DNA from: Bacteroidota bacterium
GTDB taxonomy: Bacteria; Bacteroidota; Ignavibacteria; UBA10030; BY39
Assembly (NCBI GenBank): GCA_030682385.1
Contig: JAUXOG010000047.1
Span: 1 to 38,909, forward strand
Reading direction: 5' to 3'
Length of the DNA stretch: 38,909 bases
Shown here: positions 6,597-15,184 of the stretch, piece after piece
How positions within the stretch are numbered: position 1 is the first letter of the stretch
How the letters are laid out: every line of letters starts with the position of its first letter
Made by a program: the position numbers and the translations under genes
Notes under the pieces: generated by a model
Seen by the model: only the letters and a program-made list of their open reading frames with translations
Database searches by the model: none
Told to the model about the DNA's origin: nothing

Positions 6597-9302
6597 ATGA
6601 GTCGAACAATATTACTGATGAAAACTTTTCTGTTCACGTTGATAATACTTTTCCACATTCAATTGAACGCTCAAACAAAACCCACCTCCCAACATCCACA
6701 TACCTTCTATCGACTTACACTCAGCGATCTTAACCGTCTCCCAATCCGCGGTATCGAATCATATCTCCCCATATTTCCCGGGATCATAGAAATCAACGGC
6801 AACCTGCATTTTCGTGCAAGCCGCGCAAACGATATCGCATACTTACTCGACGGTTTTAATGTAACAGACGCCGTCAATCATTCGAATGGTGTTTCATTGA
6901 TTCCCGAAGCAATCGATCAGCTCGAAATACATACCGGGGCATTCGGCTCTAAATACGGACGAACTACAGGCGGTGTTGTTCACAGCAGAATGCGAACAGG
7001 AGGAGATGAATATGAATTTGGTGCGGACATTCGTTCCGATGATTTTGCCAATCCGGGCAATCAATTTTTTAAAACAAGCTCATTCGGTTACCGCAACGTT
7101 GTGATGACAGCGGGAGGGACGTTGCCAATTGGAATAAAATTCTTTGTTGCAGGGCAGCACAACTTCTGGCGCAACCGGCAGCCGATGTTCTTAGAAAATT
7201 TCCGTTTCGATTCTTTAAGGGAAGATCGGTGGTCTATCAATCCTGGAAAGCCCTTACCCGGACCGCTTGAATTTCAGAACAACTATCTCAACAACAACTG
7301 GAACGAGAACAATACAATTCAGGCAAACCTAACTTCAAACTACGACAACTTTCACTTCCAGTTGATCGGTTCTTTCACACACGACCGCACACCTCAAGGC
7401 AGCCAGTGGCCCCTCGCCCTCGATAATTATTACAGGCAAAAACGTAATATGCTGCTTACTAATTTCACTTCGTTTGTTGGGATGCGAACGATACACGAAA
7501 TTCTTCCTTCTTTCTACTACAAAGTATCAATTGCTTACTTCAATAAGTCATCAGAGCTTACAGACCCTGATTTTGGAAACAACTGGCAATTATTTACAGA
7601 CAGCATCGCGTACGCAGAAAAGGGATACAATGGATTCAGAAGCCGTTATGCAGGACCGCATTCAATTTACACTCTCAATAGTTTTATATTCAACCATCCA
7701 GACACCCCCAATAATAAATACGAAAAATCCAACAGCCAATCATTACAAACTTCGCTTGAAGCGGTTGCAAAGTTAACCGACTCGTGGGAGTTGCGCTCAG
7801 GAATTGCAAGCGAGTGGTGGACTCTGCGAAAATATTCAATTCAAAATATTTCTTCATTGATGCAATCTCTCTACGGTTATTATGGAAATTCTCCGAGAGT
7901 ATTTAAGGATGGATTGGAACGAAGAATTCAGATGTTGAGAGGGGGAAATATCCATCAATATGGTTATAATGTGGATGGGAAAATTGTTAATAGCGGATAT
8001 GATGCACCGCGAACACCATCCTTCAGTTCAGCTTATGTAGAAAATATTTTTCAGGGCACGGGGCATACAATCCACGCCGGACTTCGGCTCGAGCGTTATG
8101 ATTTGCAGTTACCGATGATTCCTGATTATCCTAATACTTATTATGATCCTAACTATGGCTGGTTTGATGAATCCCGTTTTACGAAAAGTAAACCAATCCA
8201 TCTTTTTTTACCACGTATTTCAGTAGTAACTAAACCGCACGATAGAACGGATGTATATTTTTCTTTTGGAAAATATGCAAGATATGTTCCTTTAGAAGAG
8301 GTGTTAATCTCAACAAAAGATTTGAGTCAGATACTGATTGATGGCCTCCGGTATTACGGACTTAAAGGCTCTGTTTCAGGACAGTTCTTACAACCCGAAC
8401 AAACGATGCACTACGAAGCAGGGATTTCACACCGCTTTAACAAACTAGTAGCTGCTGATGTACGCCTTTACTACAAGTTGCTTTCCAAGCAGGCACAGCT
8501 TGCTTGGGCTGATTCAAATGTAAGTTATCTACGGTGGCTTGTGCTTAAAAATGAAGGGGGAGGAAAAGCAAGCGGGCTTGAGCTTACAATTCATTTTACG
8601 CCTGAGTCGCGTTTTGCTGCTCAACTGAATTACTCTTTAACCGATGCAACAGGAAACTACTCCGATAGCCGCGGGAACTGGAAAACCTTAGCATCCGGGT
8701 TGTACTGGGAACACCCGCAGCAGTATCCCCCAAATGCATCTTACCCATTTAGTTACACTCCAACCCATCACGGTTCTTTGATGCTTGAATTCAAGTTCGA
8801 TGAACGCGACGGCTGGCTTCTGGATGGTTTGCGTCTCATACAACTGTCATCGTTTCACAGCGGCAAGCGATATACCAGAGTTGACCCGGTAGCATATTAC
8901 GCTTATGGGTCATACGAGCCTGGTGTTGTAACAATTATTGACCCGCTTCTCTCAGTACCAAGTGAAACTCCCAACGCATCTACAACTCCTTGGTATTATA
9001 ATTTTGATTTACGCATCGAGAAAATTTTTTTAAAAAGTCCTGTGCGGGCTTTACTTTCGCTCGACATCCTGAATCTCTTTAACCGGCGGAATGTTTTAAA
9101 TGTTTATCCCACCACCGGCTCACCCACCGATGACGGTTGGTTGCATTCTCTCCCCGCTCAACCATTTATTGCAAATCCAGAATACGAAAAGGCATACCGT
9201 ATTTTCAATCTCCAAAACCGTTGGGCATATATGAATGCAGCAGGATTTGATATTTACGGAACACCGCGTCAAATACGATTAGGTTTGAGAATCGAGGTAT
9301 AA
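6597..9302 (+). CDS. TonB-dependent outer-membrane receptor
   Basis: The 901-residue product has a signal peptide (about residues 1-26, ending LNAQ). A plug domain covers about residues 37-140, with a receptor-type LDGFNV motif and a GxxYGRTTGGVV segment close to the usual plug end. The rest is a long beta-rich barrel full of aromatic residues. There is no N-terminal carboxypeptidase-like domain, so it is not a typical SusC. It should import an unknown ligand across the outer membrane with TonB energy. AAAGGA 8 bases upstream supports the ATG at 6597 over the in-frame ATG at 6618. It is the first gene of an operon with the next two genes (gaps of 1 and 5 bases), which suggests a receptor with surface partner proteins. 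The ligand cannot be told from sequence. Confidence 0.88.
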   Translation: MSRTILLMKTFLFTLIILFHIQLNAQTKPTSQHPHTFYRLTLSDLNRLPIRGIESYLPIFPGIIEINGNLHFRASRANDIAYLLDGFNVTDAVNHSNGVSLIPEAIDQLEIHTGAFGSKYGRTTGGVVHSRMRTGGDEYEFGADIRSDDFANPGNQFFKTSSFGYRNVVMTAGGTLPIGIKFFVAGQHNFWRNRQPMFLENFRFDSLREDRWSINPGKPLPGPLEFQNNYLNNNWNENNTIQANLTSNYDNFHFQLIGSFTHDRTPQGSQWPLALDNYYRQKRNMLLTNFTSFVGMRTIHEILPSFYYKVSIAYFNKSSELTDPDFGNNWQLFTDSIAYAEKGYNGFRSRYAGPHSIYTLNSFIFNHPDTPNNKYEKSNSQSLQTSLEAVAKLTDSWELRSGIASEWWTLRKYSIQNISSLMQSLYGYYGNSPRVFKDGLERRIQMLRGGNIHQYGYNVDGKIVNSGYDAPRTPSFSSAYVENIFQGTGHTIHAGLRLERYDLQLPMIPDYPNTYYDPNYGWFDESRFTKSKPIHLFLPRISVVTKPHDRTDVYFSFGKYARYVPLEEVLISTKDLSQILIDGLRYYGLKGSVSGQFLQPEQTMHYEAGISHRFNKLVAADVRLYYKLLSKQAQLAWADSNVSYLRWLVLKNEGGGKASGLELTIHFTPESRFAAQLNYSLTDATGNYSDSRGNWKTLASGLYWEHPQQYPPNASYPFSYTPTHHGSLMLEFKFDERDGWLLDGLRLIQLSSFHSGKRYTRVDPVAYYAYGSYEPGVVTIIDPLLSVPSETPNASTTPWYYNFDLRIEKIFLKSPVRALLSLDILNLFNRRNVLNVYPTTGSPTDDGWLHSLPAQPFIANPEYEKAYRIFNLQNRWAYMNAAGFDIYGTPRQIRLGLRIEV

Positions 9303-9303
9303 A

Positions 9304-12090
9304 ATGAAATTGAACTTACAAATTGTGTTTTTTATCCTCCTACTTTTTACAATTAATGCCAACGGACAACAGTATGAATTTTTTGATAAATCAAAACCAC
9401 GAATACCGCTTGCAAAAATTTCAGGCTCTCCATCCTATCAGATTCTAAACATAAACAACATAACAACCTGGCAACGCGCCGACGGACAATCGAATCACAC
9501 ACCATTAGGAGGTAACGGATGCATTTTCCCACGCGGCACTGCTTCGGTTATTTATCAGGATGGTATTTTATGGGGCGCAAAAACTTATCTCGATTCATCT
9601 TATACAGTGCCCCACTTAAATCAAGTCATTCGTGTCGGAGGAGCCACATACCATGTTGGTACGCGTGCGGGACGAATAGTTGGCTGGGATTCGAATGCCG
9701 TGCGGGCAAATGAAAACGACGCAGATGTCAGAACTTACCGCATCCGCCGGGATTATGCAGAGTTTGGACGTGTCCCTTATAATTGGGAACTTTTTAGAGA
9801 TGCCTCTGAATATTTTGAGATTCCAATCGGTAACCTCACTCATTCTCAAATTATACAAATTTTAAATTGGTACGAACGGGATTGGCTTGAGTGGCCCGTT
9901 CAATACGGGGCGCCATACATTGAACGGAATGGAATTGCGGGCTACCAACCACCACCACCGTTCAGTGTGGATTTTACCCACCACGATTTAATCTCAGGAA
10001 ATTACGATGAACCGGGAATTGGGGGTTACGACCACTCCTCTCCTGCTGATCAGGTTATCTGGACTGTTTACAATGACCTCGATCGTACAGCAACTCTTGG
10101 CTTATTTGGTTCTGAACCACTCGGACTTGAAATTCAAGTTACACTTTGGGGATATAAATCCACACTTCACATCAACAATGGATATTTTAAACGTGTACGA
10201 ATTATCAACAAAGGCGGCGTGGATATTGGCGGCGGACAGAAAGGATCATTGTGGATCGATAGTTTATTTATTGGTATCTGGTCGGACATTGACATCGGCG
10301 ACTTTGCGGACGACCTGATTGGCTGTGATACATTGCGTCAATCAGCTTTCTGCTACAACAATAATTCGACGGATGCAGAGTTCAAGAGATTCGATTTAAC
10401 ACCACCCGCAGTTGGGTATGCACTCCTCTACGGTCCCTTAGTACCGGGAAGTCCAACTGACAAGGGTGTTTTTGATTTCCGTAGTATTAATGGAAAAAGA
10501 AATCTTGGGATTACTTCTTTCTCACCAAAATTTTCAGGTAGTAGTTTTGGCGATCCTCCTTTTAGTTACGAGGGAGCGCTCCGTTGGTGGAAATGGCTTC
10601 GTGGATATCTTCCTGAACCGTCAACTAATCCCGATCGTCTCTATCCGCATCCACCCGGAATGTTGCCAACTAAATTTCCCTTTTCCGGGGATCCAATCAA
10701 CCGAACAGGTTTCATTGACGGTTTGGGGACGCTGTACTCAGCACCTGCGGGTGATCGAATATTCACACTCAGCACCGGACCGGTAAAACTTGCACCCGGC
10801 GAATCGACTGAAATTGTTTACGCCGTAATTGGAGGGCTTGCCAACGAACGCCTCGCAAGTTTTTCAATATTACGTCATTACACAGACATAACTCGCCATT
10901 TAGCAAAAATAAAATTTGCACTACCCCGTCCGCCGGAATCACCGAAGGTACGAGTTATCGAGCTTGACAGGGAAATTATTCTTGAGTGGGGGTCTGACCT
11001 TGCAAGTGTTCAGAAAATTGAAAACCAAGTTTTAGCTGAGGAATATGAATTCGAAGGTTACAACATCTATCAACTCCCCGCTGCCAATTCGTTAAAATCG
11101 GATGCAACCCGGATTGCTACGTACGACTTGAAAAACAATGTGGGATGGATAACGGACAAGTTTATCGATCCAACTTTTTATTATGTGCGGGAAGAGGTTG
11201 TACAACGCGGCGAGAATACAAGAATAAAACGCTATATCAGTTTCAAGCAGGATGTATTGGATATGAACCGCCAACTTAACAACGGACAGGAATATTACTT
11301 TGCAGTAACATCTTATAACTATTCGCAATCGCCGGATGCGTTACCGAGGGCAATGGAATCGGAAATAAATGTTCTGAAAGCCAAACCTCAAATCCCTTTT
11401 GGAGTCGGATTGCAAACAAAACACTTCGATAAACTTCTTGTCAAACATATACAAGGGCAAAGCGAGGGAATTATTTCACCTTACGTAATTGACCCGACAT
11501 CGGGAACCGGTGATACTTACGAAATTCGTTTTGACACAATAAATGGCGGAGTAAAGTGGAATTTATACAATTTAAATTCCAACAGACAAATCGTTACAAA
11601 CCAACGTGTGAACGGCGATCCAGACCCGCCGATAGTCGAGGGGGGAATTCTCCTCAAACTTGACTATGTGGATGTCGATACGGTAGGACTTCCACCTCAA
11701 CGCTACTACTGGCTTGATGATATTTATCAGTACACAGTACCGGCAATTGATAGTAGTCTTGAGCAGCAAAAGGCGAGCAGCCGCAGGGTGAATGTGTTTC
11801 CGAATCCGTACTATGCCGGGCACTCGCACGTAACCTCAAATTTTCAATCGTATGTAACATTCAACAATCTTCCGCCACGAGCGATAATACGGATATTTAA
11901 TTTAGCCGGACATCTTGTGCGAACGCTGCGCAAATCCGACACATCGCAGTTTGTCGAGTGGAATTTGAGAACTGAAGAAAACTTGCAGATAGCAAGCGGA
12001 ATGTATTTATGTTACGTTGAGATGCCAGAAATCGGCGAAACAAAAATTCTTAAACTCGCGATTATACAACCGGAAATTTTAGAAAGGTAG
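9304..12090 (+). CDS. Secreted T9SS protein partnered with a TonB receptor
   Basis: The 928-residue protein has a signal peptide (about residues 1-22, ending NANGQ). The main body is unrecognised and rich in W, Y and G. A fibronectin-like segment lies near residues 540-680, and the C-terminal T9SS type A sorting domain occupies about the last 100 residues (VFPNPYY motif, then IRIFNLAGHLVRTL). It should be exported through T9SS and attached to or released from the surface. A GAGGT ribosome-binding site sits inside the end of the receptor gene, and the start lies 1 base after that stop, so the two are translated together. The receptor plus large T9SS protein pairing recurs in this phylum, but the substrate is unknown. 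The last 26 codons are duplicated at 6344-6421. Confidence 0.8.
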   Translation: MKLNLQIVFFILLLFTINANGQQYEFFDKSKPRIPLAKISGSPSYQILNINNITTWQRADGQSNHTPLGGNGCIFPRGTASVIYQDGILWGAKTYLDSSYTVPHLNQVIRVGGATYHVGTRAGRIVGWDSNAVRANENDADVRTYRIRRDYAEFGRVPYNWELFRDASEYFEIPIGNLTHSQIIQILNWYERDWLEWPVQYGAPYIERNGIAGYQPPPPFSVDFTHHDLISGNYDEPGIGGYDHSSPADQVIWTVYNDLDRTATLGLFGSEPLGLEIQVTLWGYKSTLHINNGYFKRVRIINKGGVDIGGGQKGSLWIDSLFIGIWSDIDIGDFADDLIGCDTLRQSAFCYNNNSTDAEFKRFDLTPPAVGYALLYGPLVPGSPTDKGVFDFRSINGKRNLGITSFSPKFSGSSFGDPPFSYEGALRWWKWLRGYLPEPSTNPDRLYPHPPGMLPTKFPFSGDPINRTGFIDGLGTLYSAPAGDRIFTLSTGPVKLAPGESTEIVYAVIGGLANERLASFSILRHYTDITRHLAKIKFALPRPPESPKVRVIELDREIILEWGSDLASVQKIENQVLAEEYEFEGYNIYQLPAANSLKSDATRIATYDLKNNVGWITDKFIDPTFYYVREEVVQRGENTRIKRYISFKQDVLDMNRQLNNGQEYYFAVTSYNYSQSPDALPRAMESEINVLKAKPQIPFGVGLQTKHFDKLLVKHIQGQSEGIISPYVIDPTSGTGDTYEIRFDTINGGVKWNLYNLNSNRQIVTNQRVNGDPDPPIVEGGILLKLDYVDVDTVGLPPQRYYWLDDIYQYTVPAIDSSLEQQKASSRRVNVFPNPYYAGHSHVTSNFQSYVTFNNLPPRAIIRIFNLAGHLVRTLRKSDTSQFVEWNLRTEENLQIASGMYLCYVEMPEIGETKILKLAIIQPEILER

Positions 12091-12095
12091 TTTTT

Positions 12096-12452
12096 ATGAA
12101 ATATTATATTATCTTAATGCTCTTAGCTATCGTTAGCTGTCGGGAAATAAGCGGACCGAATAACCCAGAGCCAATTATACCGTCAGTTGATGAACTTATA
12201 TGGGTAGCAACAATCTATGTTGGTGGAAGGCAATGTGATCCTGCTGACCGCTACACACCGCCGGATGTTAAGCTTGTTTTAAATGAAGCGGGCATTGCGG
12301 TTTACGATACTGCAATCGAATACTATCTTGTATGTGCCGCTTGCAATTGTCCTTCTTACGCCGCGATGCACTTCGCATCAATCAGTAAAAAACAGTTGGA
12401 GCAAGCTGAACAATTGGGCTTCCAACAGAAAGATCCGCCACCGACGAATTAA
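12096..12452 (+). CDS. Small lipoprotein, copy A
   Basis: The product is 118 residues with a lipoprotein signal (hydrophobic stretch then VSC; lipid-carrying Cys at residue 15) and a short Pro/Ser-rich linker. The compact domain ends in DPPPTN and contains a conserved pair of Cys-containing segments (VCAACNCPSYAA). No family was recognised. It follows the T9SS protein by 5 bases and closes that operon. A second full copy at 18664-19023 is about four-fifths identical by eye, and a 5' scrap lies at 6447-6470. The CxxCxC cluster could bind a metal or form disulfides; this is inference. Confidence 0.75.
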   Translation: MKYYIILMLLAIVSCREISGPNNPEPIIPSVDELIWVATIYVGGRQCDPADRYTPPDVKLVLNEAGIAVYDTAIEYYLVCAACNCPSYAAMHFASISKKQLEQAEQLGFQQKDPPPTN

Positions 12453-12471
12453 GTAAAATCACATCGCAACT

Positions 12472-12585
12472 ATAAATACCGTAAGAGTTATTTTTTTACT
12501 ACAGTTAATTCCGTGCTTGATATGTGCAATAGTTGAAGTGATTTCGTATATTGCATATAAAATAAACACAGACTCACAGTATTGA
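12472..12585 (+). pseudogene. 37-residue membrane peptide gene, copy A, start codon lost
   Basis: The reading frame matches the intact small ORF at 19043-19156, but the ATG there is ATA here. The encoded peptide is one hydrophobic helix (LIPCLICAIVEVISYIAYK). Its TGA stop overlaps the ATG of the restriction-gene remnant by one base. It could still start at an internal TTG or GTG. Confidence 0.45.
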
Positions 12586-12994
12586 TGAAAAAAAATTTGA
12601 CAATTCCTGTTTTAATTACTGAAGCTAAGTCCTTCTGTAAAGATGAATCAAAGTTCGATAACAAAGACCTTTTTGGAGTTACGGATGGTAAAGCGGTCGG
12701 AACTTTTATATCGGCTCTTCTGCTAACGGCATTGATTTACCTTCTGACGATATCAGTACAGATATAAAAGTTACTTCAATTGAACAACCGCAATCTTCCT
12801 GCCCATTTCGGAATCCGAGACAGAAAATATATGGACTCGGCTACAATTTGCTTCTTTTTGTTTATAAAAAGACAGATGACTCTACTAAGAAGGCGGCGCG
12901 TTTGAATTTCCTTAGTTGCTCATTCATACATAAGTATCGAACTTCCGATTATCAGATGACAAAGACAATCCGTCAGCTGATTGAAGAAAAAGCG
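12585..12994 (+). pseudogene. Restriction-endonuclease-like gene, frameshifted and internally deleted
   Basis: The N-terminal part (LTIPVLITEAKSFC..., ending GKAVGTF) is followed after a frameshift near 12705 by a segment with GSSANGIDLPSDD and TDIKVTS. The D...DxK arrangement of this second segment fits a PD-(D/E)XK nuclease core. A further conserved-looking stretch, SCPFRNPRQKIYGLGYNLL, follows. From memory these pieces resemble one family of type II restriction endonucleases, but part of the middle appears missing and the end is replaced by a recombinase fragment from about 12995. No methyltransferase partner lies beside it. It is almost certainly inactive. The start shares one base with the preceding peptide stop. 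Confidence 0.6.
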
Positions 12995-13350
12995 TTCGCA
13001 GCATCATCAGTGAATCAGACATTCAATGCGCTGCGTTTTCTCTATGTAGATTTGTACACGATGCCATTCGCGATAGGGGCAGTTCCACGACCGAGAAAAG
13101 AAAAGCATCTCCCGATTGTTCTCGACAAAGAAGAAGTGGTACGAATATTTGATGCAGTAGAAAACCTGAAACATAAACCTATGCTAATGCTCATTTACTC
13201 AGCCGGACTGCGAGTAGGCGAAGCAGTAAAATTACGGGTTGAAGATATTGATTCTAAGAGAAAATTGATTTATATTAGAAGCGCCAAAGGCTTTCAGAGA
13301 TCCAAAATCCGATTGATAGTATGTGATTACATGAGAAAACGAATCTATAA
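12995..13350 (+). pseudogene. Tyrosine recombinase (phage/Xer-type integrase) fragment
   Basis: Residues in the same open frame as the end of the nuclease remnant give a SAM-like N-terminal segment, the linker RPRKEKHLP, and the start of the catalytic domain with the arginine box SAGLRVGEAVKLR. The lysine hairpin region IYIRSAKG follows. The HxxR box and the tyrosine nucleophile are absent; similarity fades after about 13,310 and the frame stops at 13456. It is a fragment and cannot catalyse recombination. The visible part does not let me decide between an integron integrase and another Xer-like enzyme. Confidence 0.7.
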
Positions 13351-13476
13351 TACAAATAAACGAAGTTCGTCTATTATACCAAAGGTAGGTATATATACGA
13401 AGTTCATTAATACACTAGTTAGCGGTCATTGTAACGGACACAAACACGACAATTAAACACAACCGATAGAAATAAT

Positions 13477-14202
13477 ATGGACATAATCGGCTACATTATT
13501 TTGGGACTAAGTATTTTAATCACCTTAGGCTGGTGTTTACAAATTAGGGGAAAAGCCAAAAACGAACAAGCAACTGAAAAGTCAATGGAACTACAAGGCT
13601 TTCTAATGACCGTTTCTGTAATATTGATACCCTTGCTTCATCTTTCTCCCTTCCATTTACTTTGGATGCTTCCTGCCTCATTCATATTGGGACTTTTAAG
13701 CATTACTACACCACTTAGAATTTTGTGGATTTTTTCTTCAATCTACTTTTCATTATGGTATATTGGAATAAGCAACTTAGGTCGGAAGTATTATGTTGCT
13801 GGAGAGTATGACAAAGCAATAGATGCTTTTAAAGAAGAAATTATTAAAAATCCCTCATCCGCTGAAGCACACTTTAACCTTGGACTGGCATACGGCAAAA
13901 CGGGACAACACAACAAAGAAATTGCTGCATACGAAGAAGCAGTAAAATTTAATCCAAAACGACCTGAATTACATTTTAATCTTGGGACTGTCTATGACGA
14001 CATCGGGAATAAGCAACAAGCAATAAGCGTATTAAATGAAGCAATACGGTTAAGACCTGAATACCTAAAAGCACACTACACTATTTGCAAAATATATTCT
14101 GAAATAGGCGACCTTGACAATGCAATAAAAGAATTTGAGATAGTTAAAAAACTTGACAACGGTGTTGCAGACGAATTGGCTTCAATCATAAAGTTGGCGT
14201 GA
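13477..14202 (+). CDS. Membrane protein with TPR repeats
   Basis: The product is 241 residues. The N-terminal ~105 residues hold about four hydrophobic segments (near 3-21, 43-62, 66-84 and 86-104). Three to four tetratricopeptide repeats follow from about residue 108, with typical AHFNLGLAY and LHFNLGTVY signatures. TPRs mediate protein binding; the partner is unknown. The gene starts 20 bases after the end of the recombinase-fragment frame. It is the last gene before attC-like site 2, whose R'' box lies 55 bases after the stop. Confidence 0.75.
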   Translation: MDIIGYIILGLSILITLGWCLQIRGKAKNEQATEKSMELQGFLMTVSVILIPLLHLSPFHLLWMLPASFILGLLSITTPLRILWIFSSIYFSLWYIGISNLGRKYYVAGEYDKAIDAFKEEIIKNPSSAEAHFNLGLAYGKTGQHNKEIAAYEEAVKFNPKRPELHFNLGTVYDDIGNKQQAISVLNEAIRLRPEYLKAHYTICKIYSEIGDLDNAIKEFEIVKKLDNGVADELASIIKLA

Positions 14203-14533
14203 CAAATCGAGAGATGAAATGAATAACTTGAAACTCGTAACGAAAGAACAACGAACCGCTAACAGCAGTAGCAACGGCGCTCCATTTATGGTAGACGAAA
14301 ATTATAGTGGTCGCTCAATGTGCCGCCTTCACAGGAAAGTCATCGTTAATAGTTCGGCGGCACACTGCGTTGCTACTGCACACGTTATGCGTAATTTTGC
14401 GAAAACGACATAGCGGTCATTAACGGGCTGACCAACCCAAAGTCGGACAAAGCTGAACACCGACACCAAATAAAAAAGTAAGCACGGGGACGCTGAAAAC
14501 CGATTAGAGTAAGCAAAACAAAATTTCAAGAAA
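14203..14533. other. Gene-free stretch containing attC-like site 2
   Basis: The 331-base gap between the TPR gene and the small secreted-protein gene holds attC-like site 2 and about 140 further bases with no recognised promoter or RNA. An open frame at 14219-14413 runs through the hairpin arms of the site and is not considered a gene. Confidence 0.6.
14257..14390 (+). other. attC-like recombination site 2 (134 nt)
   Basis: CGCTAAC (14257-14263) is followed by one base and GCAGTAGCAACG (14265-14276). This arm pairs perfectly with CGTTGCTACTGC (14368-14379), then ACAC and GTTATGC (14384-14390). The inner stem is TGTGCCGCC (14319-14327) / GGCGGCACA (14356-14364). The length is within the range known for attC sites. 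The central segment (AGTGGTCGCTCAATG...) aligns with attC-like site 3, so the two are of one family. Confidence 0.75.
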
Positions 14534-14878
14534 ATGAAAAAACTATTTTTATTAACAGCAATGTTGGCAATAACAGTTTTAGGTGTAAACGCCCAAACAA
14601 AAAAAGACGGCACACCTGATATGCGTTATAAAGCCAACAAGGAAATGTATGGTAACAGTTACTCGTCACCGACCTATTCTACGCCAAGTTACTCAACACC
14701 GAGTTATTCAACTCCTTCCTATTCACAACCGAAACAAGAAAGGAACTACGACAACGGTGGACAGTTGAAAATGCAGAATGGTTATATGAAAAGTAACGGA
14801 ACATATGTTGAACCTCATTTAAAAACAACCCCGGACAACAATAAATTGAATAACAAAAGTTCGTGGGACCCTGAATGA
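14534..14878 (+). CDS. Small secreted protein with YSTPS repeats
   Basis: The product is 114 residues with a clear signal peptide (residues 1-20, cleavage after VNA-Q). A low-complexity tract follows at about residues 40-62, built of YSTPS units encoded by imperfect 15-bp tandem repeats. The C-terminal part (MKSNGTYVEPHLKTTPD) resembles a short conserved motif seen in other small secreted bacterial proteins. Function is unknown. It is the first gene of the cassette between attC-like sites 2 and 3, and a terminator hairpin follows it. Confidence 0.7.
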   Translation: MKKLFLLTAMLAITVLGVNAQTKKDGTPDMRYKANKEMYGNSYSSPTYSTPSYSTPSYSTPSYSQPKQERNYDNGGQLKMQNGYMKSNGTYVEPHLKTTPDNNKLNNKSSWDPE

Positions 14879-14897
14879 GAATTTATGAATTGACAAA

Positions 14898-14934
14898 GGT
14901 AGAGTAAAATAAATACTTTACCTCTGTTTTTTTT
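14898..14934 (+). terminator. Rho-independent terminator
   Basis: GGTAGAGTA (14898-14906) and TACTTTACC (14914-14922) form a 9-bp stem with one G-T wobble and a 7-base loop, followed shortly by eight T (14927-14934). It ends transcription of the small secreted-protein gene and separates it from the three-gene unit that follows. Confidence 0.7.
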
Positions 14935-14956
14935 ACTAACGCTAAAACAAATAACA

Positions 14957-15184
14957 ATGACACCTAAAAATCACGGCAAAGAATGGACTGCACAAGACAT
15001 TAAGCAACTTGAAAAACTCGCAGACCAAAATACACCGACCAGAGTAATCGGATTAAAAATCGGACGGACAGAAAATTCTGTAAGAAGTGCTGCGTCTGAA
15101 AATGACATTTCTTTGAAGCCGACAAATCAATGTGTGGTGCATAAACGTAACACCAAAATGATTATTGTTCAGAGGACTCAATGA
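14957..15184 (+). CDS. Small HTH-like (SANT/Myb-like) protein
   Basis: The product is 75 residues. Residues 8-55 (KEWTAQDIKQLEKLADQNTP...GRTENSVRSAAS) have the tryptophan and helix pattern of a homeodomain-like DNA-binding fold, as in a family of small bacterial proteins. After KPTNQ (about residue 58) the tail looks unlike what I expect for that family, and base composition becomes more GC-rich soon after. The end may therefore have been rebuilt by recombination. The stop overlaps the next start (ATGA), so the two are coupled. It may regulate the unit; this is inference. Confidence 0.55.
   Translation: MTPKNHGKEWTAQDIKQLEKLADQNTPTRVIGLKIGRTENSVRSAASENDISLKPTNQCVVHKRNTKMIIVQRTQ

Larger units (their letters stand above)
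12096..12643 (+). repeat. Duplicated 0.55-kb block, copy A
   Basis: This block matches 18664-19214. It covers the lipoprotein gene, a 38-codon stretch for a membrane peptide, and the first 19-20 codons of a restriction-endonuclease-like gene. Similarity stops abruptly in both copies after TGTAAAGA. The last ~155 bases, from GTTAATTCCGTG onward, are nearly identical, more so than the lipoprotein gene itself. Confidence 0.85.
12453..13476. other. One-kilobase stretch without an intact gene
   Basis: It contains, in order, the damaged 37-residue peptide frame, the frameshifted restriction-endonuclease remnant, the tyrosine-recombinase fragment and about 120 bases without recognisable content. 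It separates the TonB/T9SS/lipoprotein operon from the TPR gene. It is a recombination scar rather than a regulatory region. Confidence 0.7.

Noticed and set aside
12585-12770. A complete 61-residue small membrane protein
   Set aside because: The hydrophobic end (after GKAVGTF) arises only from the wrong frame after a frameshift; the adjacent frame continues the nuclease-like sequence.
13405-13445. GTTAGCGG sequence after the recombinase fragment as a fifth attC R' box
   Set aside because: No matching left arm or inner hairpin could be found upstream, so it stays a chance match or a fully degraded site.
12995-13456. The recombinase fragment as the active integron integrase of the array
   Set aside because: The HxxR box and catalytic tyrosine are missing, and it lies inside the array rather than at its start.
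14219-14413. 64-codon open frame after the TPR gene
   Set aside because: It is made almost entirely of the attC-like site 2 hairpin arms; open frames in such sites are common by structure.
14640-14740. CRISPR-like repeats
   Set aside because: The 15-bp units have no spacers and are in frame within a coding region; no CRISPR array or cas gene is visible anywhere in the window.
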